Positions 8,575-16,460 of a stretch of DNA of 64,000 nucleotides are shown piece by piece. A program made the translations under genes and the position numbers. The stretch comes from Syntrophobacterales bacterium (GTDB lineage: Bacteria; Desulfobacterota; Syntrophobacteria; Syntrophobacterales; Thermodesulforhabdaceae): the NCBI GenBank assembly GCA_026417655.1, contig JAOACS010000018.1, positions 1-64,000 on the forward strand, written 5' to 3'. Numbering within the stretch: the stretch's first letter is position 1; every line of letters starts with the position of its first letter. The notes below the pieces were generated by a model. The model ran no database searches and was not told the origin of the DNA. It was given only the letters and a program-made list of their open reading frames with translations.

Positions 8575-9262
8575 AAATGTAAAGACAGAAGGACCTGGAA
8601 GTATAGAACACTATTTTATTGAACAATCAATTCCCTATGAGATCTTTTAAGGAGAAGAAGGATAGATGCCATCATCTCTTGAAAATTACAAAAGCTTGAT
8701 AGTTATGGGAGGACCTATGGGGGTTTATGAAATGGAAGATTATTCCCATTTAAAAGTAGTCTCAAGGCTCATAAGAGAAGCAATAAATAGAAACCTACGA
8801 GTGCTCGGCATGTGTTTAGGAGCCCAGTTAATTGACTATACGTTTGGAGCAAGAGTTTACAAGGGACATGGAGAAGAGGTTGGTTGGTTTGATAAAGTTC
8901 CCGGTGAGTTAAGAATTCCTTCCGAGGAAGTTTTTAAAACCACTGTGAAAAAAGGGATAAGAGAAGGAATGTCTGGATTAGGAAGGGTTGAAGAGGGTAA
9001 ACCAAGTTGTATCTATTTCAAAAAGGAATGTGGAGTTAACTTAAGTGGAAATGAAATATTAATAAAGAAAGAGTTATGTGAAGAAAGAGAGCCAAAGGAT
9101 ATTGATATAAAACATGATAAGATAAAACCTTCATCTGTAATTGAAGCCTTTGGCGGAACGATTTCGAAGGAGGAGTCTGAAAACAAAATAAAAGAATCCT
9201 TTCGCCAATCTGAAATAGTTGTGGAGAGAGAAATTAAAATAAAATGGAGTCATAGATTTTAA
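8558..9262 (+). pseudogene. Interrupted class I glutamine amidotransferase remnant
   Basis: The frame starts at ATG 8558 inside the end of nifA ([14 protein letters not shown]) and is interrupted by in-frame TAA at 8648 and TAG at 8663. It continues from ATG 8666 with SLENYKSLIVMGGPMGVYE and the nucleophile motif GMCLGAQ, typical of GMP-synthase-like amidotransferases. After GWFDKVPGEL the similarity stops. The remaining 120 or so residues (charged, no recognised motif, ending KIKWSHRF) do not contain the C-terminal catalytic His-Glu pair. The gene therefore looks inactive: two stops near the N-terminus and a C-terminal part replaced by unrelated sequence. A shorter protein from 8666 could still be made, but it would lack catalytic residues. 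Confidence 0.6.
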
Positions 9263-9405
9263 AGTAGGTACGGTGATGATCAAATCTACCACCTCTTCTG
9301 CGTCAAGTAGGCGCTTGCCCACTAAAATAAATATCTTTCCTTTTCACTTTAGAGTAACTGCTAAGGAGTATAATCACTAATAGAATTTTTAGAGGGAGAG
9401 AGTTT

Positions 9406-9948
9406 CTGAGTAATATAGAGGATTTTCATATTAACATTTTTATCTTTCGATTAATTAACGGTTACAGAAATCCTATCTTTGATGTTTTTTTTCAACACTT
9501 TTATATCTTAGGCAAAGGTTGGATTGTGATCCTAATTGGTATGATATTGTTAAAGCTTAAAAAGCAGTATTTTTGGCGGTTACTTACGGCAGTAACTATT
9601 GAGACTTGTCTAGTTCATATTTTGAAGTTTGCTATTAAAGCTCCAAGACCTGCTAGTATGCTAGAGGATGTGCATCTTATTGAAGGTCTTTATCATGGTT
9701 CCTTTCCTTCAGGAGATACAGCTCTTACCTTTGTAGTAGCAACTTGCTTTTATTATGGTTCTACAAATTATATTAAAATTCTACTTTTTGTTTACGCTCT
9801 TTTGGTTGCTTATGGAAGAATGTATCTTGGAGTACATTTTCCTCTTGATATATTTGTTGGCGGCTGTATAGGTATATCTTCTGGCATGGTGGCTAATTTA
9901 CTCGTGAAATTATATAAAAGTAAGAACAAAAAGTGGCAAAATTCATAA
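9406..9948 (+). CDS. PAP2-family membrane phosphatase
   Basis: The PAP2 phosphatase motifs are present in order: KFAIKAPRP (KX6RP), FPSGDTALTF (the PSGH motif with D in place of H) and GRMYLGVHFPLD (SRX5HX3D). Several hydrophobic helices fit an inner-membrane lipid phosphatase of the PgpB/UppP/LpxE type. The likely substrate is undecaprenyl pyrophosphate or another phospholipid phosphate; sequence alone cannot say. No ATG exists in the right place. The family-like N-terminus (NIEDFHINIFIFRLINGYRNPIFD) begins well before the first internal GTG (9526), so CTG at 9406 after GGGAGAG is the best guess. Base use matches the nif region. Confidence 0.72.
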   Translation: MSNIEDFHINIFIFRLINGYRNPIFDVFFQHFYILGKGWIVILIGMILLKLKKQYFWRLLTAVTIETCLVHILKFAIKAPRPASMLEDVHLIEGLYHGSFPSGDTALTFVVATCFYYGSTNYIKILLFVYALLVAYGRMYLGVHFPLDIFVGGCIGISSGMVANLLVKLYKSKNKKWQNS

Positions 9949-10496
9949 TACTTTCTATTTCGTTTATATTCAGGAACTGGCTATTAAGCCTTACTTCCAA
10001 GATGAGGGAGAAAATATGACTGCTATCTTTAGTATATTGAAAACTGGTGATTATGTATTACCTGTGTATAACTACCATTCCCCAATCTAAAAAAACTTCT
10101 ATGCTTTTATTAGCTAATAACTTTAGATCTATCCCTATTGGGCTTAATGAGTTTTTTGCAAGAATTATTTCGATGAATTCTGTTATTAAGAATTTTTTAG
10201 AAGACACAACAAAAAAGGGTTTTCTAATATTTGTCATTTTTACTCATCCTTTGGATTAAATCAAGAACAGTTGTGTTTGATAAGGGGTTTTTTATAAAAG
10301 ACGCCTTCTTAACAATTTATTCAGAGAAACTAAGATGTGGGGATAGTTAGTAATGGAGAACCTAAAGGCAGGCTCGATCTCAGATAAGATGAATACTGAA
10401 GCCACCAAGTTGATTTTTCTTTAGGATATTGGTTATCTAAGAGCTCAAATACATGAAAAACATACACTATCCCCACTCGATTTTTATATTTTTTAT
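9949..10496. other. Decayed or non-coding DNA at the compositional boundary
   Basis: Only short broken frames, for instance LCITTIPQSKKTSMLLLANN on the plus strand from about 10059, with no recognisable family. The base composition changes from AT-rich with AGA/AGG codons on the left to more mixed usage on the right. An 11-bp inverted repeat lies inside. No terminator was seen for either flanking gene. Confidence 0.4.
10337..10476. repeat. Segment bounded by an exact 11-bp inverted repeat
   Basis: GTGGGGATAGT at 10337-10347 is matched by its exact reverse complement ACTATCCCCAC at 10466-10476. The 140-bp unit encodes nothing recognisable. It could be a small non-autonomous element, an IS scar or a long-range hairpin. 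No flanking direct repeat was seen. Confidence 0.4.
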
Positions 10497-11699
10497 TTAA
10501 TCCCGAGCAAGAATTGTTGCCATCCCCATACCACCTCCGACACATAGCGTCGCAAGACCGACTTCGAGATCTCTACGGCGCATTTCGTAAAGAAGCGATA
10601 TAATAATTCTTAGTCCTGTGCATCCCACTGGATGACCCAGGCTTATACCACTCCCATTGACGTTTGTTATTGAGCGGTCGAGTCCTAACCCTCTTTCGCA
10701 GGCGATATACTGAGCCGCAAAGGCCTCATTGAGCTCCACTAATTGGATGTCCTTTAGAGACATTTCGGCCTTTTTAAGAGCCTTTTCAGTAGCTGGCACA
10801 GGGCCATATCCCATAAGATGGGGTTCAACTCCAGCTACTGCTGTTGTTACAATCCGACCCATAGGTTCAAGACCAAGTTCTCGAGCTCTTTTTCTGGTCA
10901 TAAGAAGTGCAGCTGCCGCTCCATCGTTGATTCCGGAAGAATTTCCAGCGGTGACGGTTCCATTTTTCTTGAAAACCGGTGGAAGCTTTGCAAGATCCTC
11001 CATCTTAAGCCCGAATCGAGGATGCTCATCCTGCTCGAAAATGACCTTTTCACCCTTTTTTTGTCCCGCCACTTCTATGGGAACTATTTCTTCTTTGAAA
11101 CGGCCAGATTTTATAGCCGCTTCGGCCTTATGATGGCTCTCCAGGGCTACCTGATCCTGTTCCTCCCTAGAGATGCCATATTTTTCGGCAAGGTTTTCAG
11201 CCGTTTCTCCCATAATCATAGGAGTTCCAAGAAGGCGACTTCCAGAATGAAGAGCTTCCCATAGGGAGTCGGTTATTTCCTGATGCATAAGTCGAAGTCC
11301 CCATCTGGCTTTAGCTATGTAATAGGGGGCGGAACTCATAGATTCTACACCAACCACCATTATAACTTGAGCATCTCCTGCTCGAATAGCCTGGGCCGCT
11401 GAAGCGAGAGCCTGCATTGAAGAAGAACACTGACGTTGAATAGTATAAGCAGGCACATGAACAGGAAAACCTGCCATAAGAGCCGCGGTTCTTGCTGTAT
11501 TTGCTTCGTCTGCACATTGAATACAATCTCCAGCTATAATGTCATCGAGAATGGCGGGATCGATCCCCGTTCGTTCTACCACAGCTTTCATAACATGAGC
11601 AGCAAGCTGAGACGCTCTTAGATCCTTAAGGGTTCCTCCAAATTTACCTATCGCCGTTCTCACTCCCCCAACGATCACTACATCTTGATCCTTTCCCAT
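10497..11699 (-). CDS. Acetyl-CoA acetyltransferase (thiolase)
   Basis: A 400-residue thiolase. The catalytic residues are visible: Cys91 in IQRQCSSSMQA (acyl acceptor), His356 in GHPVGCTG and Cys386 in CVGGGMG, plus the NEAFA motif. It cleaves 3-ketoacyl-CoA to acetyl-CoA or condenses two acetyl-CoA. ATG at 11699 was chosen over an upstream in-frame ATG because AAGGAGGA lies just before it and the protein then begins at the usual place (DVVIVGGVRTAIG). It is downstream of the acyl-CoA and hydroxyacyl-CoA dehydrogenase genes, separated from them by 125 bases with a stem-loop. Together they make a beta-oxidation or short-chain acyl-CoA module lacking enoyl-CoA hydratase and ETF in this window. 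Confidence 0.95.
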   Translation of the reverse strand: MGKDQDVVIVGGVRTAIGKFGGTLKDLRASQLAAHVMKAVVERTGIDPAILDDIIAGDCIQCADEANTARTAALMAGFPVHVPAYTIQRQCSSSMQALASAAQAIRAGDAQVIMVVGVESMSSAPYYIAKARWGLRLMHQEITDSLWEALHSGSRLLGTPMIMGETAENLAEKYGISREEQDQVALESHHKAEAAIKSGRFKEEIVPIEVAGQKKGEKVIFEQDEHPRFGLKMEDLAKLPPVFKKNGTVTAGNSSGINDGAAAALLMTRKRARELGLEPMGRIVTTAVAGVEPHLMGYGPVPATEKALKKAEMSLKDIQLVELNEAFAAQYIACERGLGLDRSITNVNGSGISLGHPVGCTGLRIIISLLYEMRRRDLEVGLATLCVGGGMGMATILARD

Positions 11700-11745
11700 A
11701 AAATCTTCCTCCTTCGTAGGAAAGTTTAGAAAAAACAAAAATTAT

Positions 11746-11782
11746 GGCGGTGGCAACCCCTCCATGTTTCCACCGCCTTTTT
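11746..11782 (-). terminator. Stem-loop between acyl-CoA dehydrogenase and thiolase
   Basis: GGCGGTGG (11746-11753) and CCACCGCC (11770-11777) form a perfect 8-bp GC-rich stem. Reading on the minus strand it is followed after four bases by TTTTTGTTTTTTC. It may be an intrinsic terminator that ends or attenuates the upstream operon before the thiolase gene. On the plus strand five T also follow it. Confidence 0.55.
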
Positions 11783-11824
11783 ATCTCAAAAGCCCCCCCT
11801 GACCCTTTAGGCCCTATAGGGCTA

Positions 11825-12991
11825 TTAAATGCATCGCGAAATTACGAGTCGTAGAATTTCATTAGTGCCCTCGTAAATTTGGGTAATCTTGGCATCTCGC
11901 ATCATTCTTTCTACTGGATACTCTTTTATGTATCCATATCCGCCCAGCACTTGGACCGCCTCTGTTGTAACCCACATAGCTACATCGCCACAGAAGCACT
12001 TCGCCATAGCGCTCATTTTGATAAGTTCAGGACTGAGTCGACTCATGTCTTTGGGGAGATGGTCGTAGAGAGCACAGGCTTTGTAAAGAAGTTGGCGAGC
12101 TGCCTCAATCTTCATTGCCATGTCGGCAAGTTTGAAACCGATCCCCTCATGTTGAATAATTGGTTTTCCAAAGGCTATTCTTTCCTTCGCATAGGCTGTT
12201 GCGTATTCAAAGGCTCCCGTTGCTATGCCTAGGGCTTGAGCAGCCACACCAAGCCTCGAGAAATCAAGAGTCTTCATCATGATATGGAATCCATCTTCTC
12301 CATTTCCAAGTAGATTTTCAGCAGGAATGCGACAGTCTTCGAAGATAAGCTCCACAGTATCTGACCACCTGATGCCCATCTTATTCTCTTTCTTTCCAAC
12401 GGAGAATCCTGGAGTTCCCTTCTCAACAATGAAAACTCCAGCATTTTTGTGGGAAGGTTTTTGAGGATCGGTTATGGCATAGACCGTGACTACATCAGCA
12501 ACGCTGCCGTTTGTGATAAAGATTTTTGTCCCATTCAGAATGTAATGATCCCCATCCTTTACGGCGCGACACCTTAGAGATGCTACATCAGATCCGGCTG
12601 CTGGTTCGGTCAAGGCAAAGGCTGCAAGCCACTCACCCGTTGCCAATTTGGGAAGGTATTTTTTTCTCTGTTCCTCATTTGCTGCAAGGAGAATTGGAAG
12701 AGAGCCCAGCTCGTGATCGGCTATGAGTAGTCCACAGGCGGCATCAACCTTTGAAAGCTCTTCAACCGCTATGGCCATAGCAAGAACACCTGCCCCAGAG
12801 CCTCCATACTCTACAGGAAAATCGATCCCATAGAGGCCATTTTCCCTCAAAAGATTTACCATGTTCCAGTCAAATTCCCCAGTTTCGTCTCTGTGAGCGG
12901 CCCCCGGGGCGACCTGCTCCCTAGCAAGTCTTCTTACCATATCCCGGAGCATTTTGTGTTCTTCTGTAAGTTCATACAAATGGTGTGACAT
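11825..12991 (-). CDS. Acyl-CoA dehydrogenase
   Basis: A 388-residue FAD flavoprotein of the acyl-CoA dehydrogenase family. It shows the FAD/substrate signature ALTEPAAGSDVASL, the second signature QVLGGYGYIKEYPVERMMRDAKI, and Glu374 in QIYEGTNEI, the position of the catalytic base of short- and medium-chain enzymes. It introduces the alpha-beta double bond into acyl-CoA and passes electrons to ETF. The start follows AAGGAGGG. It lies 21 bases after the 3-hydroxyacyl-CoA dehydrogenase gene in the same operon. Chain-length preference cannot be read from the sequence; a butyryl-CoA-like enzyme fits the neighbours. Confidence 0.95.
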   Translation of the reverse strand: MSHHLYELTEEHKMLRDMVRRLAREQVAPGAAHRDETGEFDWNMVNLLRENGLYGIDFPVEYGGSGAGVLAMAIAVEELSKVDAACGLLIADHELGSLPILLAANEEQRKKYLPKLATGEWLAAFALTEPAAGSDVASLRCRAVKDGDHYILNGTKIFITNGSVADVVTVYAITDPQKPSHKNAGVFIVEKGTPGFSVGKKENKMGIRWSDTVELIFEDCRIPAENLLGNGEDGFHIMMKTLDFSRLGVAAQALGIATGAFEYATAYAKERIAFGKPIIQHEGIGFKLADMAMKIEAARQLLYKACALYDHLPKDMSRLSPELIKMSAMAKCFCGDVAMWVTTEAVQVLGGYGYIKEYPVERMMRDAKITQIYEGTNEILRLVISRCI

Positions 12992-13012
12992 AGATGGTTC
13001 CCTCCTTAAGTT

Positions 13013-13870
13013 TTATTTAGTGTAGTTATAAAATCCTTTGCCCGTCTTTCGCCCCAGGTATCCTGCTCTTACCATCTTCCTGAGAAGAGGTGCAGGACGA
13101 TACTTGTCTTCCCCAAGTTCTTTATGGAGCCCTTCCAAGACGTGAAGAAGCGTATCAAGTCCGACCATATCGGCTAGAGCGAGAGGACCTATAGGATGAT
13201 TTGCACCAAGCATCATAGCCTTGTCAATGTCTTCCGCTGAAGCCAATCCCTCCGAATAAACAAAGATGGCTTCATTGATCATGGGGCAAAGAATTCTATT
13301 AACAACAAAACCAGGTGCTTCCTTAACTTCTACCGGAGTTTTACCGATTTTCTCGACCAGGGTCTTTACGATAGCAAAGGTTTCATCGGAGGTAGCAAAC
13401 CCGCGAATGAGTTCTACAAGTTTCATCACTGGAACTGGGTTGAAGAAATGCATACCAATGAAGCGATCCGGTCGCTTCGTAACAGAAGCCATTTCGGTTA
13501 TAGAAAGTCCCGAGGTGTTGGAGGCAAATATTGTAGTTTCAGGGCAGATTGAATCGAGTTCTTTAAAGACCTGTTTTTTTACATCCATTATTTCCACGAC
13601 CGCTTCTACTACAAGTTGAGCATCCTGAGCAGCCTCTTTTATATCAAGGGTTCCCTTTATGCGTTTCATAATAGCTTCCGCTTCAGAGGCCTCCTTTTTT
13701 CCCTTTGAGACAGCTCGATCGAGATTTGCTTTAATCGTAGCAATGCCCTTTTCAACAAAGCTGGTTTCTATATCTCTCATTACCACTTCATAACCCGCTT
13801 CCGCTATAACCTGGGCAATACCGGAACCCATTATTCCGGCTCCCAACACACAAACTTTTTTGATTTCCAT
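13013..13870 (-). CDS. 3-hydroxybutyryl-CoA dehydrogenase
   Basis: A 285-residue monofunctional enzyme. The NAD-binding Rossmann motif [14 protein letters not shown] is at residues 10-23, and the active-site region with the catalytic histidine is [14 protein letters not shown]. The C-terminal domain contains [19 protein letters not shown] and ends [14 protein letters not shown], as in Hbd and PaaH proteins. It oxidises (S)-3-hydroxyacyl-CoA. It is the second gene of the TetR-led minus-strand unit, 39 bases from tetR and 21 from the dehydrogenase gene, with GGAGGAAAC before the ATG. Confidence 0.95.
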   Translation of the reverse strand: MEIKKVCVLGAGIMGSGIAQVIAEAGYEVVMRDIETSFVEKGIATIKANLDRAVSKGKKEASEAEAIMKRIKGTLDIKEAAQDAQLVVEAVVEIMDVKKQVFKELDSICPETTIFASNTSGLSITEMASVTKRPDRFIGMHFFNPVPVMKLVELIRGFATSDETFAIVKTLVEKIGKTPVEVKEAPGFVVNRILCPMINEAIFVYSEGLASAEDIDKAMMLGANHPIGPLALADMVGLDTLLHVLEGLHKELGEDKYRPAPLLRKMVRAGYLGRKTGKGFYNYTK

Positions 13871-13909
13871 GTTTCCTCCTTTGATTTCCTTTGCTTAGGG
13901 TTGAAAATC

Positions 13910-14485
13910 TCACCAGGCTTCCAGCATAGATTCAAAACCTTCGGCTAGGGTTCTTATATTAAATTCCCTCTCCCTCATTATGGCCTGAATAGCTATACCC
14001 TGAACGGCTCCTATAAAAGCAATAGCGGCAGCGCGGGGATTCTTAACTTTAGGGTTAGTTGCCAGTATGGGAGTAAGAGCCTTAACAAAAACCTCATAGA
14101 CTGAGCGGATTTGCTCTTCCATAGGGTGATGGGAACCAGAAAATTCCGTGGCAAGCATCGCCAAACATATGGTGGCCTCGGGATACTTTTCGTAGTGGCT
14201 ACACATGAGTCGAATCATGTCGGATATGGTTGAAAAGGATGGATTTGTCTCCTTCTTTAGATGTTCACTGTAGGCGTGAATACCCCTTGCAAGCCATTCA
14301 ACGACTGAGCTAAGAAGATCCTCTTTAGAATCAAAGTGGTGAAAGAGAGCCCCTGTTGTGACACCGGCTACCTGAGCTATTTCAGACACAGTGGTTTTGT
14401 GATAACCGAATCTAGCGAAGAGTCCCACTGCACTTTTTATTATACGCTGCCGCGTTTCGCTTGCCTGAAGTTCCCTTTTGTTCAT
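13910..14485 (-). CDS. TetR-family regulator of the acyl-CoA genes
   Basis: A 191-residue TetR-type repressor. The N-terminal helix-turn-helix is typical (TTVSEIAQVAGVTTGALFHHFDSKEDLL). The C-terminal ligand domain is variable, as expected. It heads the operon with the hydroxyacyl-CoA dehydrogenase and acyl-CoA dehydrogenase, so an acyl-CoA-responsive, FadR-like function is the obvious inference. A 29-bp palindrome sits 21 bp upstream of its ATG, so it probably represses itself and the operon. The divergent gene cobL starts 48 bp beyond the palindrome and might be affected too. Confidence 0.88.
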   Translation of the reverse strand: MNKRELQASETRQRIIKSAVGLFARFGYHKTTVSEIAQVAGVTTGALFHHFDSKEDLLSSVVEWLARGIHAYSEHLKKETNPSFSTISDMIRLMCSHYEKYPEATICLAMLATEFSGSHHPMEEQIRSVYEVFVKALTPILATNPKVKNPRAAAIAFIGAVQGIAIQAIMREREFNIRTLAEGFESMLEAW

Positions 14486-14505
14486 AAAATTACTCTTCTT
14501 ATGGT

Positions 14506-14534
14506 TTACGTATTACATAGTATGCAATATGTAA
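14506..14534. promoter_or_regulatory. Palindromic operator, probable TetR-family binding site
   Basis: TTACGTATTACATA, a central G, then TATGCAATATGTAA. The two 14-base arms match as inverted repeats at 12 of 14 positions. It is the only such element in the tetR-cobL intergenic region, and its size suits a TetR dimer or pair of dimers. Confidence 0.75.
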
Positions 14535-14581
14535 CAGGGTAAGGTCTCCGAGTCAAGAAGTTTTTTAAAGGTGGAAAAAAT

Positions 14582-15829
14582 ATGGTTCATTCATGGAATC
14601 CCCCTACTGTCATTTTAATTGGAATAGGAATGGCTGAGGAGCTTAGTTGGATCTCCACCGAGATTAAAAATCTCGTAAGCCAGGCGGAACTAATTGTGTG
14701 TGCTGAGACCCTAATTTCAGCTCTTAACCATATTACGGAGGCTGAAAAGCTAACCATAAAGTCTCCACTAGCCCCTATTATCGAAAGAGTGGAAAGGGAA
14801 TCTAAATATAAAAAGGTAATGGTTATCGCCTCAGGGGATCCTCTCTTTTATGGTATAGGACGACAGCTAGGGGATCTATTGGGGAGGGATCGTTTAATCG
14901 TATTTCCTAACATCACATCGGTTCAGTATCTATTCTCTAAACTGGCTATGCCATGGGATGATGTTATGTGCTTTAGCTTGCATTCGGAGGAGAGACGGGA
15001 TTTTTTCTATTGGCTAAGACATGGTCGTAAAATCGCTATTCTAACGGGGCCTTCCTTTCCCCCTTCCTTTATTGCAGAGCTTATAGAGGACCACAACATG
15101 GGTGATATGGTGGATATGGTTATTGGGGAAAAGCTTGGAACAAAGGAAGAGAAAATTTCTAAGCTTACTCCCGCAAAGATTAGAAAAGAACAATGGAAAA
15201 ATCCAAATATAGTGGCTTTATTTCCAAAGTATTCTGTAAAATTAACCGGTGGCTTTTTCCCAGAGGAGATGTTTTTACACGATAGGGGTATGATTACTAA
15301 GCTCGAAGTTAGAACTCTTGCTGTGTCAGCTCTACGGCTTAAGGTTGGAGATATTTTGTGGGACCTTGGGGCAGGGAGTGGCTCTATTTCTATCGAGGCC
15401 TCCTATCGGGTTCCCCTAAGGTCGGTGCATGCAGTTGAAAGGGATCCAAAACGTTATGAACAGCTTCTAACAAACGTTAAACGCTTCCACTGTGGGGAAA
15501 TAATCTGCTACCTAGAAGATGCTACCAATCTGGTATCACGTCTTCCAAGGCCAGATAGTATCTTCATAGGTGGAGGAGGAAAAGAACTTGGCCTTATACT
15601 AAAGACCATTATTGACCGCTTCGGGAAAGATCATATGCCATCCATAGTAGTTTCTGCTGTGCTTTGGGATTCAGTAAACGAGGTTATTAGAACAGCAAGA
15701 AGCTGTGACCTTTCTTTTTCTGTAACCCATTTTCAAGTATCCAGAAGCGTTCCTCTTATTGATTCCTTTCGTTTCGAACCTCTAGCCCCTGTTTTTCTAG
15801 TAAGCTTTAACCAAAGAGTTAAACTTTAA
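14582..15829 (+). CDS. cobL: Precorrin-6Y C5,15-methyltransferase, CbiE-CbiT fusion
   Basis: A 415-residue fusion. Residues 1-210 are the CbiE tetrapyrrole methylase (VILIGIGMAEELSW at the start, ASGDPLFYGIGRQLG in the SAM site). Residues about 235-415 are CbiT (RTLAVSALRLKVGDILWDLG, then AGSGSISIEA, the class I SAM-binding glycine motif). The enzyme methylates C5 and C15 of the corrin ring and decarboxylates the C12 acetate. AGGTGG before ATG 14582 sets the start. It is isolated from the other corrin genes at 31.6-36.4 kb. Its last 11 bases overlap the 3' end of the convergent PilZ gene. Confidence 0.93.
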   Translation: MVHSWNPPTVILIGIGMAEELSWISTEIKNLVSQAELIVCAETLISALNHITEAEKLTIKSPLAPIIERVERESKYKKVMVIASGDPLFYGIGRQLGDLLGRDRLIVFPNITSVQYLFSKLAMPWDDVMCFSLHSEERRDFFYWLRHGRKIAILTGPSFPPSFIAELIEDHNMGDMVDMVIGEKLGTKEEKISKLTPAKIRKEQWKNPNIVALFPKYSVKLTGGFFPEEMFLHDRGMITKLEVRTLAVSALRLKVGDILWDLGAGSGSISIEASYRVPLRSVHAVERDPKRYEQLLTNVKRFHCGEIICYLEDATNLVSRLPRPDSIFIGGGGKELGLILKTIIDRFGKDHMPSIVVSAVLWDSVNEVIRTARSCDLSFSVTHFQVSRSVPLIDSFRFEPLAPVFLVSFNQRVKL

Positions 15830-16445
15830 AATATTGACAAAACTGGCAAAAGGAAGAGATTTTAGAAAGCTCCGATTCGGGACCCTTAAACTGGATGCCC
15901 ATTTCTGTTTTCATTCTAAGTCGGTCGTATAAAACGTTTCGGACGATACCCTCAATATCTCTGACGATGCGGTTATCTGGTAGCATAAAGGAGAGCACAA
16001 TACGTTGGTTTCGAGAAACAATGGTAATTGAGTCTACTACAAGTTTACAGCCGCTTTCGCTTATGTCTGAGATAGTTCCACGAAAGATTTGTTCCCTAAA
16101 TCCTATTTTGAATTCCGTTTCAAGATTCACCTGAATTCTTATATGCCTTCTTAGAGATTCCACTTGGAAGTCAAGAGGGTATTCTAGAATGCAGAGCCTT
16201 TCTTCTAAGGATTTCCTTATTATACTTTCAAATCTGTAAACGTTTCCCTCATGTAAAAACCAGCATAAAACAGCTTCACCTACAGGAATAATAAGCCGAT
16301 TACTAATTTTTATTGCGGGTTCGTCTATGATAATAAACTCTCCATGTCTTGCCCCTACAATCTGGGTCTTTGCTTTGTGAGGCATGTTTTCCCCAAGGGG
16401 TCTAATGAAAAGTTCTTGGCCGATTTCCAAAGGAAGTTTTTTCAT
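15819..16445 (-). CDS. PilZ-domain c-di-GMP-binding protein, YcgR-like
   Basis: A 208-residue protein. The C-terminal half is a PilZ domain: RRHIRI supplies the RxxxR motif, and DISESGCKL is the (D/N)xSxxG motif that contacts c-di-GMP. The N-terminal 95 residues resemble the YcgR-type N-terminal barrel (KLPLEIGQELFIRPLGE). It is transcribed 15 bases after murJ, so a role coupling c-di-GMP to cell envelope or motility is possible but not shown. It overlaps the end of cobL by 11 bp. Confidence 0.85.
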   Translation of the reverse strand: MKKLPLEIGQELFIRPLGENMPHKAKTQIVGARHGEFIIIDEPAIKISNRLIIPVGEAVLCWFLHEGNVYRFESIIRKSLEERLCILEYPLDFQVESLRRHIRIQVNLETEFKIGFREQIFRGTISDISESGCKLVVDSITIVSRNQRIVLSFMLPDNRIVRDIEGIVRNVLYDRLRMKTEMGIQFKGPESELSKISSFCQFCQYFKV

Positions 16446-16460
16446 AAGGGCTGTCCCTCG

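Noticed and set aside
9131-9322. Minus-strand frame of 63 codons over the amidotransferase remnant
   Set aside because: Antisense to a recognisable if broken gene, no start signal, low-complexity residues; a shadow.
10047-10259. Short plus-strand frame of 70 codons between the PAP2 gene and thiolase
   Set aside because: No ribosome site, no recognisable motif, lies in decayed DNA; treated as non-coding.
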